Shown: positions 36,644-37,485 of the stretch, in pieces
Position numbering within the stretch: position 1 is the stretch's first letter
Layout: each line of letters starts with the position of its first letter
DNA from: Fidelibacterota bacterium
GTDB taxonomy: Bacteria > Fidelibacterota > Marinisomatia > Marinisomatales > TCS55
Reading direction: 5' to 3'
Length of the DNA: 37,485 bases
Assembly: GCA_030746535.1 (NCBI GenBank)
Contig: JASLML010000011.1
Coordinates: 1-37,485, forward strand
Program-made: the position numbers and the translations under genes
Notes under the pieces: model-generated
Databases searched by the model: none
Seen by the model: only the letters and a program-made list of their open reading frames with translations
Told to the model about the DNA's origin: nothing

Positions 36644-37126
36644 TCAGGGCGATAATTTCCTCAAATACTCTTTTCCGTGAGCATCGAAATATACATCAAT
36701 AAACTGACTCAACAGGTCATCTATTTGCGATACATGGCCTGTGTCGAGCGTTTGTTTGCATTTCATTGCTGACACCAAAACCTGATGCAGTAGCAGTGTT
36801 TGTTTTACATATTTGTTGTAATCCTTATTACCCTTGTCCACCGGCTTAATGCGCTGAGTCAGGAAGTAAGAGGTGATCGTTTCCTGAATACGGTTAGCAT
36901 GATCTTCTTTTGTCTGCACCCACCGCACCGACTGATTTTGCGCCAGCGCCGATTCATCGGCAGCCATAGCCGTGATTTGTTTCATCGCCTTTTGAATGGT
37001 TGTAAGGTCTTCGCGGATCTGCACAATTCTGAGGGCATCGTCATAAATGCCACATGGAACCTGACAGTGTCCGTAAAGAAATCCGCTGAAAAGAATGAGA
37101 ACTACAGATCTTGGCATAATTTTCAT
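36644..37126 (-). CDS. sodN: Nickel superoxide dismutase with Sec-type signal peptide
   Basis: This 160-residue protein dismutates superoxide with a nickel site formed by the mature N-terminus. After a hydrophobic signal (residues 4-19, SVVLILFSGFLYG) comes the Ni-hook H20-C21-Q22-V23-P24-C25-G26-I27-Y28, matching the His1-Cys2-x-x-Pro5-Cys6-Gly-x-Tyr9 signature. The remainder is a helix bundle (RIVQIREDLTTIQKAM, NRIQETITSYFL, YVKQTLLLHQVL), as in known NiSODs. The mature part of about 141 residues is longer than the usual 117. Because the N-terminal amine of His1 is a ligand, the cut must fall exactly between G19 and H20; here it would be made by signal peptidase rather than a SodX-type protease, placing the enzyme in the periplasm. 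The redoxin gene upstream ends four bases before. Confidence 0.9.
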   Translation of the reverse strand: MKIMPRSVVLILFSGFLYGHCQVPCGIYDDALRIVQIREDLTTIQKAMKQITAMAADESALAQNQSVRWVQTKEDHANRIQETITSYFLTQRIKPVDKGNKDYNKYVKQTLLLHQVLVSAMKCKQTLDTGHVSQIDDLLSQFIDVYFDAHGKEYLRKLSP

Positions 37127-37130
37127 TGGA

Positions 37131-37485
37131 CTAATTTTTAGCAAATTTGATCGTACAGCCGAATGCTTTTGTAGATGCCGGTGCGATCGGCTCACCAGCA
37201 AGAATCGCATTCATGGCATCTGCAAGATAGGTTTTCTTGACCTTTTTGGCATTCTTGGAGTTGTCATCAATAGCCCCGCGGTAGACCAGTGTTCCCTCGC
37301 TATCAAAAAGATAGATGTGAGGTGTCCGCGTTGCACCGAATGCTTTTGCCAGCTGTGATTTTTCATCAACTGTATAATAAAAGTTGTAGCCGTTCTTTTT
37401 CGCATGCTTCTGCATTGCCTCAAAACTGTCCACGCCATCGAAATATGCTTCGTTGGAATTGACCGCAATAACACCAAATCCTTGT
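37131..37485 (-). CDS. Thioredoxin-like (AhpC/TSA, redoxin) protein, 5' end cut by window edge
   Basis: The reading frame is open to the window edge, so only the C-terminal part is visible (about 117 residues). It contains GFGVIAVNSN, then SFEAMQKHAKKNGYNFYYTVDE and GATRTPHIYLFD, where the Pro after Thr is the cis-proline of thioredoxin folds. The conserved end RGAIDDNS and a final FGCTIKF are found in a secreted redoxin group. The active-site cysteine motif would be upstream, outside the window. It probably handles peroxide or disulfide reduction. The four-base spacing to sodN indicates an operon, linking superoxide and peroxide or thiol handling. Confidence 0.87.
   Translation of the reverse strand, partial: QGFGVIAVNSNEAYFDGVDSFEAMQKHAKKNGYNFYYTVDEKSQLAKAFGATRTPHIYLFDSEGTLVYRGAIDDNSKNAKKVKKTYLADAMNAILAGEPIAPASTKAFGCTIKFAKN

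Overview
The window looks like a chromosomal segment of a Gram-negative bacterium of the FCB superphylum, most likely a marine lineage such as Marinimicrobia (SAR406). This is inferred from gene content, not from a marker-gene tree. The pointers are a PorV/PorQ-type barrel, a helix-hairpin-helix/barrel outer-membrane protein, a peptidase-propeller-Omp85 fusion, a nickel superoxide dismutase, a Tat-signal protein next to TldD, and a demethylmenaquinone methyltransferase. Base composition is moderate and even. I see no insertion sequence, integrase, tRNA, rRNA or CRISPR array, so most of the window reads as core genome with a few unusual genes embedded in it.

Layout. Bases 1-1702 (+) hold a MotB-like stator/OmpA protein cut by the left edge, an OsmC-family protein and a small secreted protein of unknown function. 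They run head-on into eno-ftsB (-, 1699-3314). A polysaccharide block follows (3436-8920, +): a FemAB/GNAT-like transferase, a Wzx-type flippase and three glycosyltransferases, the last four coupled by 4-base overlaps. Next come two tandem paralogous 68-70 residue membrane proteins (9147-9634) with strong ribosome binding sites, each followed by a strong hairpin. Two outer-membrane barrel genes (9714-12297) and a cell-wall/housekeeping run (amidase, murI, folC) lead to rho. Directly after rho sits a Cas6b-like RAMP protein with a basic tail and no CRISPR context (17286-18320). An aminotransferase, rpmE and a clear terminator follow. A tight run then carries prfA, prmC, a UbiA prenyltransferase, dnaE, dtd, a stand-alone B12-binding subunit, a TPR protein, an M24 peptidase and a secreted protein. 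The 993-residue peptidase-propeller-barrel protein, a small Tat-signal protein, tldD and pmbA complete the + strand genes. On the - strand at the right end are ubiE and an operon of a thioredoxin-like protein (cut by the right edge) and sodN, which ends in a clear terminator.

How the genes fit together. Many genes serve the envelope: division (FtsB), wall turnover and precursor supply (amidase, MurI), surface glycan assembly, and outer-membrane barrels. A second group serves gene expression: Rho, RF1 and its methylase PrmC, L31, Dtd, and probably the Cas6b-like protein. The redoxin-NiSOD pair and OsmC point to oxidative-stress defence with an exported dismutase.

The strongest candidates for something undescribed are the Cas6b-like gene beside rho, which appears to have lost the family's catalytic histidine, and the tandem pair of small membrane proteins. 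All assignments rest on motifs recognised by eye; no database search was run.
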